Positions 35,951 to 44,512 of a stretch of DNA of 64,000 nucleotides are shown here, one piece after another. The position numbers and the translations under genes were made by a program. Each line of letters begins with the position of its first letter. Positions within the stretch are counted from its first letter, which is position 1. A model generated the notes under the pieces. That model saw only the letters and a program-made list of their open reading frames with translations. It did not search any database and had not been told where the DNA came from. Origin of the DNA: Exiguobacterium sp018617385 (lineage in GTDB: Bacteria; Bacillota; Bacilli; Exiguobacteriales; Exiguobacteriaceae); the NCBI RefSeq assembly GCF_018617385.1, contig NZ_JACSKA010000005.1:89170-153169 (forward strand), given 5' to 3'.

Positions 35951-36346
35951 GTCGAGCTGTTGTTGGTGCATCGCATAAATCAAGGTCAACGCCCGGATGC
36001 AGAAGATTGTCGAGAAGCCATAAATGCTCAGTTCGAGCAACGAAACGGATGGATATTGTAGGCCAAGGGAGACCACATAGCCTACTAAACAAAGCAAGAC
36101 GACGAATGTGATCGTCCACTCATCCGACTTCCGCTTCATCTTTTCCGCCACCCCCTTCTCTTCTTTCTCTACACGCTCCCGTTGCCAAAAGTAAAAGAGC
36201 AAGGCATACATCGCAAACGAGGTTCTCGGAACGTCGCCTAAGAGTAAATCAAAAATGATGAGACCTAAAAATAAGTATGTCCCTAACTGATAGCCGCTCT
36301 TCATTTGAAGACTCGAACGAAGTGATCCGTTTGATTTCCACTTCAT
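35948..36346 (-). CDS. Four-helix membrane protein of unknown function
   Basis: 132 residues with two pairs of hydrophobic helices (about 20-35, 42-55, 78-95 and 102-122) separated by a charged segment (QRERVEKEEKGVAEKMKRK). Topology resembles the membrane protein at 32536-32937. Its ATG overlaps the stop of the small gene at 36343-36501 by four bases, so the two are coupled. Confidence 0.6.
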   Translation of the reverse strand: MKWKSNGSLRSSLQMKSGYQLGTYLFLGLIIFDLLLGDVPRTSFAMYALLFYFWQRERVEKEEKGVAEKMKRKSDEWTITFVVLLCLVGYVVSLGLQYPSVSLLELSIYGFSTIFCIRALTLIYAMHQQQLD

Positions 36347-36501
36347 AATCCAATCACCGCCACGGTCAATCCACCGTAGACGAACCCGAGTACGATGGCA
36401 CTGATGGCCATGCGCTTATATTGTGGATATTGATAAAGGGCAATCGCCCCACCAACGACGTGAACGAAGGCGACGATGAACGTCAAAATCGGAAAAAGCA
36501 T
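36343..36501 (-). CDS. 52-residue two-helix membrane protein
   Basis: ATG at 36501 with GAGGT five bases upstream. The product MLFPILTFIVAFVHVVGGAI, then LYQYPQYKRM and AISAIVLGFVYGGLTVAVIG, forms two membrane helices with a short basic loop. It overlaps the following gene by ATGA. Coupling to the next gene and clean codons support it as real; function unknown. Confidence 0.6.
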   Translation of the reverse strand: MLFPILTFIVAFVHVVGGAIALYQYPQYKRMAISAIVLGFVYGGLTVAVIGL

Positions 36502-36605
36502 AAAGAACCTCTTTTCTTTTTAGGAAATCATGGAAACAAATCCATTTTCCGATATACTTGAGTGCGAACTCATTATAACAATTATGGATAAGGAGTTGGA
36601 GTCCT

Positions 36606-36941
36606 ATGTATGATTCGCGTATGGATTTGACGACAGAAGAAATGTTACTCGTGAACAGCGAAGTCGAAAAACGAAAACGTAGCTTGCTCGTCGCCTACTT
36701 GCTTTGGTTTTTCCTCGGTGCATTTGGTGCGCATCGTTTCTATTTCAAAAAAATCGGTTCAGGAATCGCCATGGTCCTACTCGTCGTCTTGACGCTCGGT
36801 CTCGGTGCATTCATCACAGGCATTTGGGCACTCGTTGATGCATTTCTCATGCCGGGTTGGCAACAACGTGAAGTTGAGCAGATTGAGCGCGAGACGATTA
36901 AGCTGCTTCAAACACGTTCTGATCGCTATACAGGATTCTAA
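36606..36941 (+). CDS. TM2-domain membrane protein
   Basis: 111 residues with an AAGGAG site. After a charged N-terminus, YLLWFFLGAFGAHRFYF and GIWALVDAFLMPGW give the TM2 signature: two membrane helices joined by a short loop with the conserved HRFYF. C-terminal tail is helical and charged. TM2 proteins occur widely in bacteria with no fixed role. Confidence 0.88.
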   Translation: MYDSRMDLTTEEMLLVNSEVEKRKRSLLVAYLLWFFLGAFGAHRFYFKKIGSGIAMVLLVVLTLGLGAFITGIWALVDAFLMPGWQQREVEQIERETIKLLQTRSDRYTGF

Positions 36942-36945
36942 TCAA

Positions 36946-36980
36946 AAAGACGATCGAGGCATTTCGCCCCGATCGTCTTT
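36946..36980. terminator. Bidirectional terminator after the TM2 gene
   Basis: AAAGACGATCG (36946-36956) pairs with CGATCGTCTTT (36970-36980). It lies at the junction of two convergent genes. Confidence 0.85.
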
Positions 36981-37558
36981 CATCGTTCTGTTAAGTAGAA
37001 GGCGAAGTCCCGTGATTTTCGCTCTTTCACCGCGTAATGAATCCAAAGCCACGCCAACCCTTCGAGCTCACGAGCAAGCTTCAGACCGTGGAGCGGATGC
37101 GTATCGAAGCCGATTTTGTTCGATAGCTCGACGACAAGCCGCACTGCTTCCTCATCTTCACCCGCGACGAACATGACGGACCCATTCGGATTGCCTAAAT
37201 TCTCGACTCCTGTCTGATTGAACGCCTTCACAACTTTCGTATCCGGAATGAGTCGCTGCAAATATTCCGCACCCGACACCCCGTCCGGTCGCTCGACTTC
37301 GTTAAACTCGATGGCGATTGGATTCGTCACATCAATCAATACTTTCCCATCCAGTCCGTCGAGTGTCGGTAACAGGTCGACTGCTGCCGCGAACGGTGTA
37401 CAGAGCAATAGGACATCGCTTGTCGAGGCGACCTCTTGTAGCGTCAATATCCCTTCTCGCTCCGTCCGTGTCCCGTACAGCACCTCATAGCCAGCTCGTT
37501 CGAACTGCTCCCCGAGCGTGCGTCCGACTTTCCCGGCACCTAAGATCCCGAGTTTCAT
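36980..37558 (-). CDS. NAD(P)-binding oxidoreductase, F420-reductase-like
   Basis: 192 residues. Rossmann fold GILGAGKVGRTLGEQF at the start, DVLLLCTPFAAAV, IDVTNPI and VVKAFNQTGVENL; these match the NADPH-dependent F420 reductase/NADP oxidoreductase group (COG2085). In Firmicutes without F420 they are thought to reduce other substrates or to act as small NADPH oxidoreductases. Three bases separate it from the upstream DUF1269-like gene, with which it is probably cotranscribed. Confidence 0.82.
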   Translation of the reverse strand: MKLGILGAGKVGRTLGEQFERAGYEVLYGTRTEREGILTLQEVASTSDVLLLCTPFAAAVDLLPTLDGLDGKVLIDVTNPIAIEFNEVERPDGVSGAEYLQRLIPDTKVVKAFNQTGVENLGNPNGSVMFVAGEDEEAVRLVVELSNKIGFDTHPLHGLKLARELEGLAWLWIHYAVKERKSRDFAFYLTER

Positions 37559-37561
37559 GTC

Positions 37562-38035
37562 TCACAGCTCCTCGTCTGTCCGCGTGACTGTCCCTCCGAA
37601 CTCTTCTGCAAGCCCGTCTAAAATCGATGGGTCGAATTCTTCTCCGATCGCCATGACCCCGGTCTGACCTGGTTCGATGTTACCGACCGTCCGTTTGAAC
37701 GTGTCTTGGATGCCTTGTAAATGTTTTACGTCTTTCGTGCCGCCAATGAGACCACCTGTGAGTGTCCCGAACAGGATACCGAACGGACCTCCGAGGATTC
37801 CAACCGCCATCCCGATGAGCGCACCTTTCGTCGACTTATTGACCGGTGCGAGCTGCGCCGCATCCTCGAACGAGAACGCCCCGTTCTCTTCACGCTTGAT
37901 GACGACCAATTGTTCAAAACCGACGAGCCCATCCGAATGGTACTTTTTCAGCTTACTGAACGCCTGATACGAGATTGATTCTTCTGGGAACGTGAACGTG
38001 ACGATGTGATACGGTTGTTTTTCCTTTTTAGCCAT
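37562..38035 (-). CDS. DUF1269-like membrane-associated protein
   Basis: 157 residues from ATG 38035 with AAAGGAGG; the longer frame upstream overlaps a terminator. The Gly-rich central hydrophobic stretch (GALIGMAVGILGGPFGILFG, then TLTGGLIGG) and flanking alpha/beta parts (FEQLVVIKRE, MAIGEEFDPSILDGLAEEF) match DUF1269 proteins, which are often stress-linked. Precise role unknown. Confidence 0.72.
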   Translation of the reverse strand: MAKKEKQPYHIVTFTFPEESISYQAFSKLKKYHSDGLVGFEQLVVIKREENGAFSFEDAAQLAPVNKSTKGALIGMAVGILGGPFGILFGTLTGGLIGGTKDVKHLQGIQDTFKRTVGNIEPGQTGVMAIGEEFDPSILDGLAEEFGGTVTRTDEEL

Positions 38036-38102
38036 GAAAAATTCCTCCTTTAGGTAGAAAACATGACGCGCACTTACCCTACTCTTTTTCCCTGCTTTTC
38101 CG

Positions 38103-38130
38103 TAAAAAAACCTAGTCCGCAGACTAGGTT
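38103..38130 (-). terminator. Terminator of the iron-siderophore transport operon
   Basis: On the minus strand AACCTAGTC and GACTAGGTT pair around a four-base loop, followed by seven T residues. Confidence 0.88.
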
Positions 38131-38936
38131 CAGGTCGGTCGTTTTTCATTCAACTCGTAGTGCGAATACGGTACACAGAGCGGTGTCCCGTATAGCGGAT
38201 CCTCGGTCACCACGACTTTGAGACCGAATACATCTTTCATGAACGTCTCATCGACGACATCGTTCGGACTGCCTTCACGATACACGTTACCGCCAGCTAA
38301 TGCGATAACATGATCGGCATAGCGACAGGCCAAGTGAAGGTCGTGAAGTACCATAATGATCGTCTTTCCTTCCAATCGGTTCAATCGATACATCAAATCT
38401 AAAATCTCGATTTGGTGCGACATGTCCAAGTATGTCGTCGGTTCATCGAGCAAAATCGTCTCCGACTCTTGAGCGAGTGCCAACGCGATCCATACCCGTT
38501 GCTTTTGTCCTCCGGAAAGGTTGCTGACGAGCGTGTCACGGAGCGATACCGTATCGGTAAAGGCGAGTGCCCGCTCGACGGCCCGTTCATCGTCTTCCGA
38601 ATATCGTTTGAAGAACGTCTGGTACGGATAACGCCCGAATCGGACGAGTTGTTCGACGGTCAGTCCATCCGGTGCCACGTTCACTTGTGGCATGAATGCC
38701 ATGAGTCGAGCCGCCTCTTTCGCCCGATACGAATCGAGCGGTTTGTTCCGAAATGCGATCTCCCCGCCTAGTGCATCTCGCTGTCTCGCAAGCGTCGAGA
38801 GGAGCGTCGACTTCCCGCAGCCGTTCGCGCCGAGAAGGACGGTGATTTTCCCATGTGGGATGGAGAACGATAATTGTTCGAGCACCGTCTTCTGTTCATA
38901 TCCGATGGTTACGTGGTTCAAATCAAATGTGTTCAT
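38130..38936 (-). CDS. Iron(III)-siderophore ABC transporter ATPase
   Basis: 268 residues. Walker A GANGCGKSTLL near 33, signature LSGGQKQRVWIALAL near 140, Walker B TILLDEPTTYLDMSHQ near 160. The YLDMSHQ extension is typical of FecE/FhuC/FepC-type siderophore ATPases. It energises import through the two permeases encoded just upstream (four-base overlap). Confidence 0.92.
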   Translation of the reverse strand: MNTFDLNHVTIGYEQKTVLEQLSFSIPHGKITVLLGANGCGKSTLLSTLARQRDALGGEIAFRNKPLDSYRAKEAARLMAFMPQVNVAPDGLTVEQLVRFGRYPYQTFFKRYSEDDERAVERALAFTDTVSLRDTLVSNLSGGQKQRVWIALALAQESETILLDEPTTYLDMSHQIEILDLMYRLNRLEGKTIIMVLHDLHLACRYADHVIALAGGNVYREGSPNDVVDETFMKDVFGLKVVVTEDPLYGTPLCVPYSHYELNEKRPT

Positions 38937-39979
38937 CTCATGCTTCCTTTCATCATCCGTCGAAGTAAATAGAAGAAATACGGAGCTCCGATGACAGCCG
39001 TCATCACGCCGGTTCGTAGTTCATACGGATAAAAAATCGTCCGAGCGAGTACGTCCGCCAACACGACAATCGTCGCCCCGACAAGTAGCGTCGCCCAGAT
39101 GTAAGGGAGCTTCAACCCTTGTCGGGCGATATGAGGTGCCATCAACCCGACAAACCCGATTGCACCGACAAAGGCGACACCGATGCCGGCGAGTAAACAG
39201 GAAAGCAACAACGTCCCACGCTGAATCCCTCGTACCGGTACGCCGATGCTCGTCGCTGTCGCTTCACTGATATGGAGCGGACGAACATGACGTTCAATCA
39301 AGAAGGCTGCCAGTAAAAAGAGAAGGACGAACGGAATCATGATCTTCAATTGATTCCACGTCGCGGCGTAGACGGTACCGGTGAGCCATTGTTGGATATC
39401 GTTCTTTCGGTAGACGTTCGAGGCGAGCATCATGAACTGAACGATTCCTTGCGAGAAGATGCTGATTCCGATCCCGACAAGTGCAAGCCGGACAGGTGGG
39501 ACTCCACGTTTCAACAAATAGAAGAGGAACATCCCGACAGCAATCGCCCCAAGGAACGAAGCGATGGGGATATAGGCGAGCGGCACTGACAGCTGATTCG
39601 TTCGCTCATCGGAGAAAACGGTGAAGAACGTGGCCGTCGCAACCCCTGCGCCACCGACAATCCCAAAAATCTCCGGGGATGCCAATTCGTTTTTGATTGT
39701 CAGTTGTAACAAGTGACCACTGACGGCGAGACTTGCGCCGGCAGTGATTGCCATCAACACACGTGGCATCCGAAACTCGAAGACGACGAGCTGCTCGAAT
39801 GCATCCCCTGCTCCGATGAACAGGGCAGCGAGTGAGGCGGGACTAAGGAATGTGTCACCGATGGCGAGCCCGAAATAAATCGACACGAGCAATCCGACGA
39901 CAAGTAGAAGCGCCAACTCGATTTCACGCTTTCGGAGCGTGAACGAGACAGGACCTTTTCGAAAGCGATAGGTTTTCAT
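38933..39979 (-). CDS. Iron-siderophore ABC transporter permease (FecCD family), subunit 2
   Basis: 348 residues with about nine to ten membrane helices. FecCD features: PRVLMAITAGASLAVSG, NELASPEIFGI and GAIGFVGLMAPHIAR, the last being the ATPase-coupling EAA-like loop. It pairs with the permease at 39976-40956 to form the heteromeric channel. Start overlaps the upstream stop by four bases. Confidence 0.92.
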   Translation of the reverse strand: MKTYRFRKGPVSFTLRKREIELALLLVVGLLVSIYFGLAIGDTFLSPASLAALFIGAGDAFEQLVVFEFRMPRVLMAITAGASLAVSGHLLQLTIKNELASPEIFGIVGGAGVATATFFTVFSDERTNQLSVPLAYIPIASFLGAIAVGMFLFYLLKRGVPPVRLALVGIGISIFSQGIVQFMMLASNVYRKNDIQQWLTGTVYAATWNQLKIMIPFVLLFLLAAFLIERHVRPLHISEATATSIGVPVRGIQRGTLLLSCLLAGIGVAFVGAIGFVGLMAPHIARQGLKLPYIWATLLVGATIVVLADVLARTIFYPYELRTGVMTAVIGAPYFFYLLRRMMKGSMR

Positions 39980-40956
39980 GATTTGAAGACTCCTTGTCTG
40001 ACACTGACGAGATAGATGAAGAATGCCCCACCGATGACGGCGAGTACGACCCCAACGGTCACTTCGCGTGGGAACAGGATGATGCGTCCCAGAATATCAG
40101 CCGCAAGCAACAGAACGCTACCGATGAGGGCACTTCCGGCGAGACGAGCGAAAAAGGCCGTCCCGAACAGATATTTCGCCAAATGGGGAGCGAGCAGACC
40201 GACAAATGCGATTGGTCCGGCAAGTGCCACCCCGAATGCGGAGAGCACGACGGCGAGCGTCACGGCGACGAACTTGATGATGCCGACATTTTGTCCGAGT
40301 GAACGGGCGACCTGGTCTCCGAGCGATAACGTCTCTAACTCTTTACTGAGCAAGAGAACGAGAATGACCGCCCCCACCATCCACGGCAACAACGTCTCGA
40401 CAAGCGTGAGCGATCGTCCAGCGACCGATCCGGTCAACCAGAACAGCACCTCATCGAGCGCGCCTTCCTCATACGCGATGATCGACTGGGTGAACGAACT
40501 AAATAGAGCGGCAAGCGATGCCCCGGCAAGCGTCATATACATGACGTTCCCTCCGTTCGCACTCAGTAGATAGACAATCACGCCGGCAATAAACGCTCCG
40601 ATGAGCGAGGCTGTCGTGAACGAGGCGATACTACTGAACCCAAAAAGCGTCACGAGCACGATGGCCAGACTCGCCCCTGCGTTTACCGCCAAAATATCAG
40701 GTGATGCGAGCGGGTTACGGGTCACGAGTTGAAAGATGAGCCCAGCGAGACCGAGCACGCTACCGACGAGTAGCGCGACGACCGTCCGTGGGATACGATT
40801 GTCTGCCAACGCAATCATCGCTTGTGATGACCCGTCCGCTTGGAACGTCATCACATCTTCATGACTGACGGCAATCACTCCAACGCGCAATGAAATATAA
40901 CTTAAGATAGGTAAACAAATGATCAAGAAAAGTAATTTGATCCAAGGTTTTTTCAT
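39976..40956 (-). CDS. Iron-siderophore ABC transporter permease (FecCD family), subunit 1
   Basis: 326 residues from ATG 40956 with a GTGAGGA site; a longer frame would run through the Fur-boxed promoter. Family marks: NRIPRTVVALLVGSVLGLAG, RNPLASPDILAVNAGAS and GPIAFVGLLAPHLAK. First gene of the leftward operon, divergent from the substrate-binding protein gene, with a shared Fur box between. Confidence 0.92.
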   Translation of the reverse strand: MKKPWIKLLFLIICLPILSYISLRVGVIAVSHEDVMTFQADGSSQAMIALADNRIPRTVVALLVGSVLGLAGLIFQLVTRNPLASPDILAVNAGASLAIVLVTLFGFSSIASFTTASLIGAFIAGVIVYLLSANGGNVMYMTLAGASLAALFSSFTQSIIAYEEGALDEVLFWLTGSVAGRSLTLVETLLPWMVGAVILVLLLSKELETLSLGDQVARSLGQNVGIIKFVAVTLAVVLSAFGVALAGPIAFVGLLAPHLAKYLFGTAFFARLAGSALIGSVLLLAADILGRIILFPREVTVGVVLAVIGGAFFIYLVSVRQGVFKS

Positions 40957-41011
40957 GTCCTCACTTCTTTCCTTTCCTACCATAGCAAATATTACGTTCC
41001 AGAAAAAGGGG

Positions 41012-41040
41012 TTGACAGTGAGAATCATTATCATTTATAG
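41012..41040 (+). promoter_or_regulatory. Fur box inside a sigma-A promoter, divergent iron-transport locus
   Basis: TTGACA (41012-41017) and TTATAG (41035-41040) are 17 bases apart, and the spacer contains TGAGAATCATTATCATT (41019-41035), close to the Fur consensus GATAATGATAATCATTATC. Fur with iron would block this promoter. The box is near-symmetric and can also control the leftward permease operon. Iron-responsive control is inferred from the consensus. Confidence 0.85.
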
Positions 41041-41077
41041 TCAGGTAGGAAAATCACCTACATAGAGGAGAATGGTA

Positions 41078-42010
41078 ATGAAAAAGTGGATGCTCGCGTT
41101 ACTTACGCTTTGCTTAACCGTCGTCCTCGCTGCTTGCGGCGGGTCAGACGATACAGAGAACGATACAAGTTCAGAAACGGCGACTCGCTCGATTGAACAC
41201 GCGATGGGGACAGCGGACGTACCTGAAAACCCGGAACGCGTCGTCGTCTTGACGAACGAAGGGACAGAAGCCCTTCTCGCCCTCGGCGTCAAACCAGTCG
41301 GAGCCGTCAAATCATGGAACGGCGACCCGTGGTACCCGCACATTGAGTCCGAGATGACAGACGTCACAGAAGTCGGGACAGAAAGCGAAGTCAATCTAGA
41401 GGCCATCGCAAAACTGAAACCCGATCTCATCATCGGAACGAAACTGCGCCAAGAGAACATCTATGACAAATTGAACGCCATTGCGCCGACGGTCATGTCC
41501 GAGACGCTCAAAGGTGATTGGCAAGAGAACTTCGCCCTTTATGCGAACGCACTCAACCTAGAAGAGGAAGGCAACCAAGCGTTGGCTGACTACGATCAGC
41601 ACGTCGAAGATACGAAAGCGGAACTCGGAGACGCCGTGAATAAAGAACTCTCGGTCGTCCGTTTCCTTCCTGGTGAGTCACGCATCTACTTCAATGACAG
41701 CTTCTCCGGCGTCATCCTTAACGATGTCGGCATCAAACGTCCAGCGTCACAAGATAAAGCGGAATTCGCTGAGCCAGTCGCGATGGAACGAATCCCAGAG
41801 ATGGCGGGCGACCACATCGTCTACTTCACATATGGTGGGGCCGACGGGTCGAAAACAGCCGAAGAATGGCAATCGAACCAGTTGTGGAAAGACCTCGATG
41901 CTGTCAAAGCAGGGGAAGTGACAGAAGTCAGTGATGACATTTGGAACACGTCGGGTGGCGTCTTGTCTGCCAACCAAGTGCTCGATGAACTCGTCGACAT
42001 TCTAAAATAA
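41078..42010 (+). CDS. Iron-siderophore-binding lipoprotein
   Basis: 310 residues from the ATG seven bases after AGGAG. Signal peptide MKKWMLALLTLCLTVVLAAC with lipobox LAAC, then an acidic linker. The two-lobed helical-backbone binding protein includes NPERVVVLTNEGTEALLALG and LEAIAKLKPDLIIG, typical of FecB/FhuD/YfiY-type proteins. It captures ferric siderophore outside the membrane and delivers it to the divergent permeases. Own terminator follows. Confidence 0.92.
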   Translation: MKKWMLALLTLCLTVVLAACGGSDDTENDTSSETATRSIEHAMGTADVPENPERVVVLTNEGTEALLALGVKPVGAVKSWNGDPWYPHIESEMTDVTEVGTESEVNLEAIAKLKPDLIIGTKLRQENIYDKLNAIAPTVMSETLKGDWQENFALYANALNLEEEGNQALADYDQHVEDTKAELGDAVNKELSVVRFLPGESRIYFNDSFSGVILNDVGIKRPASQDKAEFAEPVAMERIPEMAGDHIVYFTYGGADGSKTAEEWQSNQLWKDLDAVKAGEVTEVSDDIWNTSGGVLSANQVLDELVDILK

Positions 42011-42013
42011 ATC

Positions 42014-42045
42014 AAAAGCGCGCCAATTGAATTGGTGCGCTTTTT
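42014..42045 (+). terminator. Terminator after the siderophore-binding gene
   Basis: AAAAGCGCGCCAAT (42014-42027) pairs with ATTGGTGCGCTTTT (42031-42044), then T. Confidence 0.88.
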
Positions 42046-42095
42046 CATACACTCATATGGTAAAATTTACATATCAACTCATAAGGAGCTTTGCC

Positions 42096-42278
42096 ATGAA
42101 ACGTACACTTCGAAAGTCGGCGACGGACCGCTCAATTGCCGGTGTATGCGGTGGGATCGCTGAATACGTGAACATCTCTTCACTCGGTATTCGGCTCTTA
42201 TTCGTCTTTTTGCCGGCTAACTTTCTCATCTATATCCTTCTTGCCAACTTGATGAAAGATGAACCACACTACCTCTAA
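42096..42278 (+). CDS. PspC-domain membrane protein
   Basis: 60 residues from ATG 42096 with AAGGAG at good spacing; the longer upstream frame runs through the previous terminator. KRTLRKSATDRSIAGVCGGI and AEYVNI followed by one hydrophobic helix (LGIRLLFVFLPANFLIYILL) are diagnostic of PspC. Such proteins are linked to envelope stress in bacteria. Confidence 0.9.
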   Translation: MKRTLRKSATDRSIAGVCGGIAEYVNISSLGIRLLFVFLPANFLIYILLANLMKDEPHYL

Positions 42279-42313
42279 AAAAACGCAGAAGCTGTTCGCT
42301 TCCGCGTTTTTTG
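42277..42313. terminator. Terminator between pspC-like and nox-like genes
   Basis: AAAAAACGCAGAAGC pairs with GCTTCCGCGTTTTTT with one mismatch; bidirectional between convergent genes. Confidence 0.8.
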
Positions 42314-43660
42314 TTAGGCATTCACTTTGTCTTTCATCGCTTCTAGCGCTCCGCTGTTCAGGAAGTGCCATGGCTTGTTGTAGTGCGGTTGGAAGAAGAA
42401 GTCGACATAGGCGAGCTCTTCGATCGTCATCTCGTTTTGGATGGCGAGGGAGAGCGTGTTGACCGCTTGCGTCAAATCCGCTTTCGATAACACTTGTCCA
42501 CCGACAATACGGTGTGTCCCTTTTTCATAGACGAGTTTGAATTCGACTTTCTCTGCGGTCGGCATGAACTCCGGACGATACGCGTCCTCGATGACGACAC
42601 TTTCCACTTCGAGTCCAAAGAGCGCTGCCGCTTCTTCCGTCAGACCAGATGACGCGATATTCCAGTCATAGAGTCGAAGTCCTGACGTTCCTTGTGTCCC
42701 TTGGTAGCGGACGCGTGGTTGCATCATGTTCTCCGCGACGAGCGTTCCCATGCGGACAGCGTTCGTCGCCAATGGGATATAAGCGTGTGTACGCGCCGGG
42801 TTATAGTAGACGGCACAGCTGTCCCCTGCCGCAAAAATATCGGGGTTGCTCGTACGCATATATTCGTCGACGATGATGGCGCCGTTCCCGAGCATATCGA
42901 CTTGCCCTTCTAACAGTCCTGTGTTCGGACGGAATCCGACACAGAGGATGACGAGATCCGCTTCGAATTCACCTTTGTCCGTCACGACGTGTGTGACGTT
43001 CCCTTCTGTTCCACGGAACGCTTCGACCGTCTGACCGAGTTCAAGATCGATCCCCCGACTGGTCATGTCCGCTTCTAGTGGATCTGTGAACGACTTATCG
43101 AGATATTTGTTCAAGATACGGTCGGCACTATCGATAAATGTGACATGTTTTCCGTATGCTTCGAACGCCTCGACGAGTTCGACCCCGATATAACCCGCCC
43201 CGATGACGGCAATCTTCGTCGCATCTGTCGCCCGTTCGATGATGCGTTGGGCGTGCGCATAGTTTTTACAGAGCTCGATTCCATTCATTTCGATCCCTGG
43301 GAGCGTTGGGACGATCGGCCATGAACCCGTCGTGACGATCAAGCGGTCATACGTGTCATGCACGTCTTCCCCGGTCTCAAGATTTTTAGCGTGGACCGTC
43401 TTCGCTTCGGAGTCGATTGACAAGACGTCATGTTTCATGCGCATCGTCGCACCGAGTTCTTCAAGTTCACGTGGAGACGAGTAGAATAACTCTTCCGCAC
43501 GTTGGACGACCCCACCGACGTGGAGCGCAATCCCACACGAGAGGAAGCTGACGTTGTCGTTCCGCTCGTAAACGGTGATATCGAGGTTGGCGTGCTTGGC
43601 GAGTAATCCTTTGACTGCTGCTGTTCCTGCGTGTGTACATCCGATGACTGCGATTTTCAT
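42314..43660 (-). CDS. nox: FAD-dependent NADH oxidase / CoA-disulfide reductase-type enzyme
   Basis: 448 residues. N-terminal FAD-binding MKIAVIGCTHAGTAAVKGLL, redox-active C42 in SFLSCG, NAD-binding IAVIGAGYIGVELVEAF near 150, second FAD motif DIFAAGDSCAVYYN near 275, and a C-terminal dimerisation domain. A single active cysteine points to the water-forming NADH oxidase or CoA-disulfide reductase branch. It reoxidises NADH and protects from oxygen or thiol stress. AAAGGAG precedes the ATG. A palindrome of Rex/Fnr type lies ~50 bp upstream, and rex is encoded 5 kb away in this window. Confidence 0.87.
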   Translation of the reverse strand: MKIAVIGCTHAGTAAVKGLLAKHANLDITVYERNDNVSFLSCGIALHVGGVVQRAEELFYSSPRELEELGATMRMKHDVLSIDSEAKTVHAKNLETGEDVHDTYDRLIVTTGSWPIVPTLPGIEMNGIELCKNYAHAQRIIERATDATKIAVIGAGYIGVELVEAFEAYGKHVTFIDSADRILNKYLDKSFTDPLEADMTSRGIDLELGQTVEAFRGTEGNVTHVVTDKGEFEADLVILCVGFRPNTGLLEGQVDMLGNGAIIVDEYMRTSNPDIFAAGDSCAVYYNPARTHAYIPLATNAVRMGTLVAENMMQPRVRYQGTQGTSGLRLYDWNIASSGLTEEAAALFGLEVESVVIEDAYRPEFMPTAEKVEFKLVYEKGTHRIVGGQVLSKADLTQAVNTLSLAIQNEMTIEELAYVDFFFQPHYNKPWHFLNSGALEAMKDKVNA

Positions 43661-43706
43661 ATGAGTCGTCTCTCCTTTTATGTTAGACAGTACGTTTCGT
43701 TTTATA

Positions 43707-43724
43707 TTGTGATAAATATCACAT
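43707..43724 (-). promoter_or_regulatory. Rex- or Fnr/Crp-type operator upstream of nox
   Basis: TTGTGATAAATATCACAT contains the perfect palindrome TGTGA-N6-TCACA. Rex sites (TTGTGAAATATTTCACAA) and Fnr/Crp sites of bacilli share this core. A degenerate second match, AGTGT-N6-TCACA, lies at 43740-43755. Position just before a NADH oxidase gene favours Rex, which senses the NADH/NAD+ ratio; this is inference. Confidence 0.65.
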
Positions 43725-43814
43725 TTACTTCTTGACTTTAGTGTACTATTTCACAATATAGGATTCAATGACTATGCTCACTATTTCACGTAAAAGTGTC
43801 TAAAGTTTGAACAG

Positions 43815-43843
43815 GAAAAAATCCGCTCATTCTCATGACCGGA
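43815..43843 (-). terminator. Terminator of the small membrane-protein pair
   Basis: On the minus strand TCCGGTCAT and ATGAGCGGA pair with one mismatch and are followed by a T-run; the stem covers the end of the coding region. Confidence 0.6.
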
Positions 43844-44123
43844 CTCGCTTCTCTTTCAATAGATAATAGATCCATACAAGAAGATGAACAATCAATCCGA
43901 GGACGTTCATAGAGAGACCAACTAGCCCCCACCACAATGCTCCCCAGCCGTATCCAAATGCCAGATTGCCAATCACAAGTACATAGCCACTTACAACCAG
44001 TAATGTACCAATCAGGAGTAACACGGACCGTCTTCTTTTCTGCCGCATCACGTGATAGATGGATAGCACCACTCCTAGTGTCAATCCAAGAAACAACAAC
44101 ATCAAAAAGGTCAAATCACTCAT
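43833..44123 (-). CDS. Three-helix membrane protein
   Basis: 96 residues from ATG 44123 with GAGGAG. Three hydrophobic helices (about 5-20, 28-47 and 57-85) with a basic loop QKRRRS. Overall plan is like the neighbouring gene at 44129-44407; the two are five bases apart and probably arose by duplication or work together. Function unknown. Confidence 0.6.
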   Translation of the reverse strand: MSDLTFLMLLFLGLTLGVVLSIYHVMRQKRRRSVLLLIGTLLVVSGYVLVIGNLAFGYGWGALWWGLVGLSMNVLGLIVHLLVWIYYLLKEKRVRS

Positions 44124-44128
44124 TCTCT

Positions 44129-44407
44129 TTACTCCTCCCGTTTCAAACGAAAAATAGTGAACGTCAAGTAGACAAGGAGACTTCCACCGTATAGGAGCAA
44201 ACCGTATACGAACCAACCCATTCCATCAAATCCTCTTATGTATCCCACTCCGACGAGCATCATACAAAAACCAATGACCATACTCACAAACGAAATCGTG
44301 AGAACCTTATCCGTTTTTGACAGGAACAGATGTCTTCCAGTCCCTATGGATATCCCTGCAAAGATCAACATCATGATCGTCTCAAACCCGTACCATTGCC
44401 ACCACAT
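44129..44407 (-). CDS. Three-helix membrane protein
   Basis: 92 residues from ATG 44407 (GAGGTG six bases upstream); the ATG 18 codons earlier lacks a site. Starts MWWQWYGFETIMMLIFAGIS, has three hydrophobic helices and a basic end FRLKREE. Likely cotranscribed with the following gene. No family recognised. Confidence 0.6.
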   Translation of the reverse strand: MWWQWYGFETIMMLIFAGISIGTGRHLFLSKTDKVLTISFVSMVIGFCMMLVGVGYIRGFDGMGWFVYGLLLYGGSLLVYLTFTIFRLKREE

Positions 44408-44476
44408 GACCCGCACCTCAAATCCCTCTTTTTTCCATATTAACATGAGTGAAGGGCTCACAGGTATGTTGAAAGT

Positions 44477-44505
44477 AAAAAGACCATCCGCTCATGCGAA
44501 TGGTC
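44477..44505 (-). terminator. Terminator of the large secreted protein gene
   Basis: On the minus strand GACCATTCGC pairs with GCGGATGGTC around ATGA, followed by five T residues. Confidence 0.88.
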
Positions 44506-44512
44506 CGAGTAC

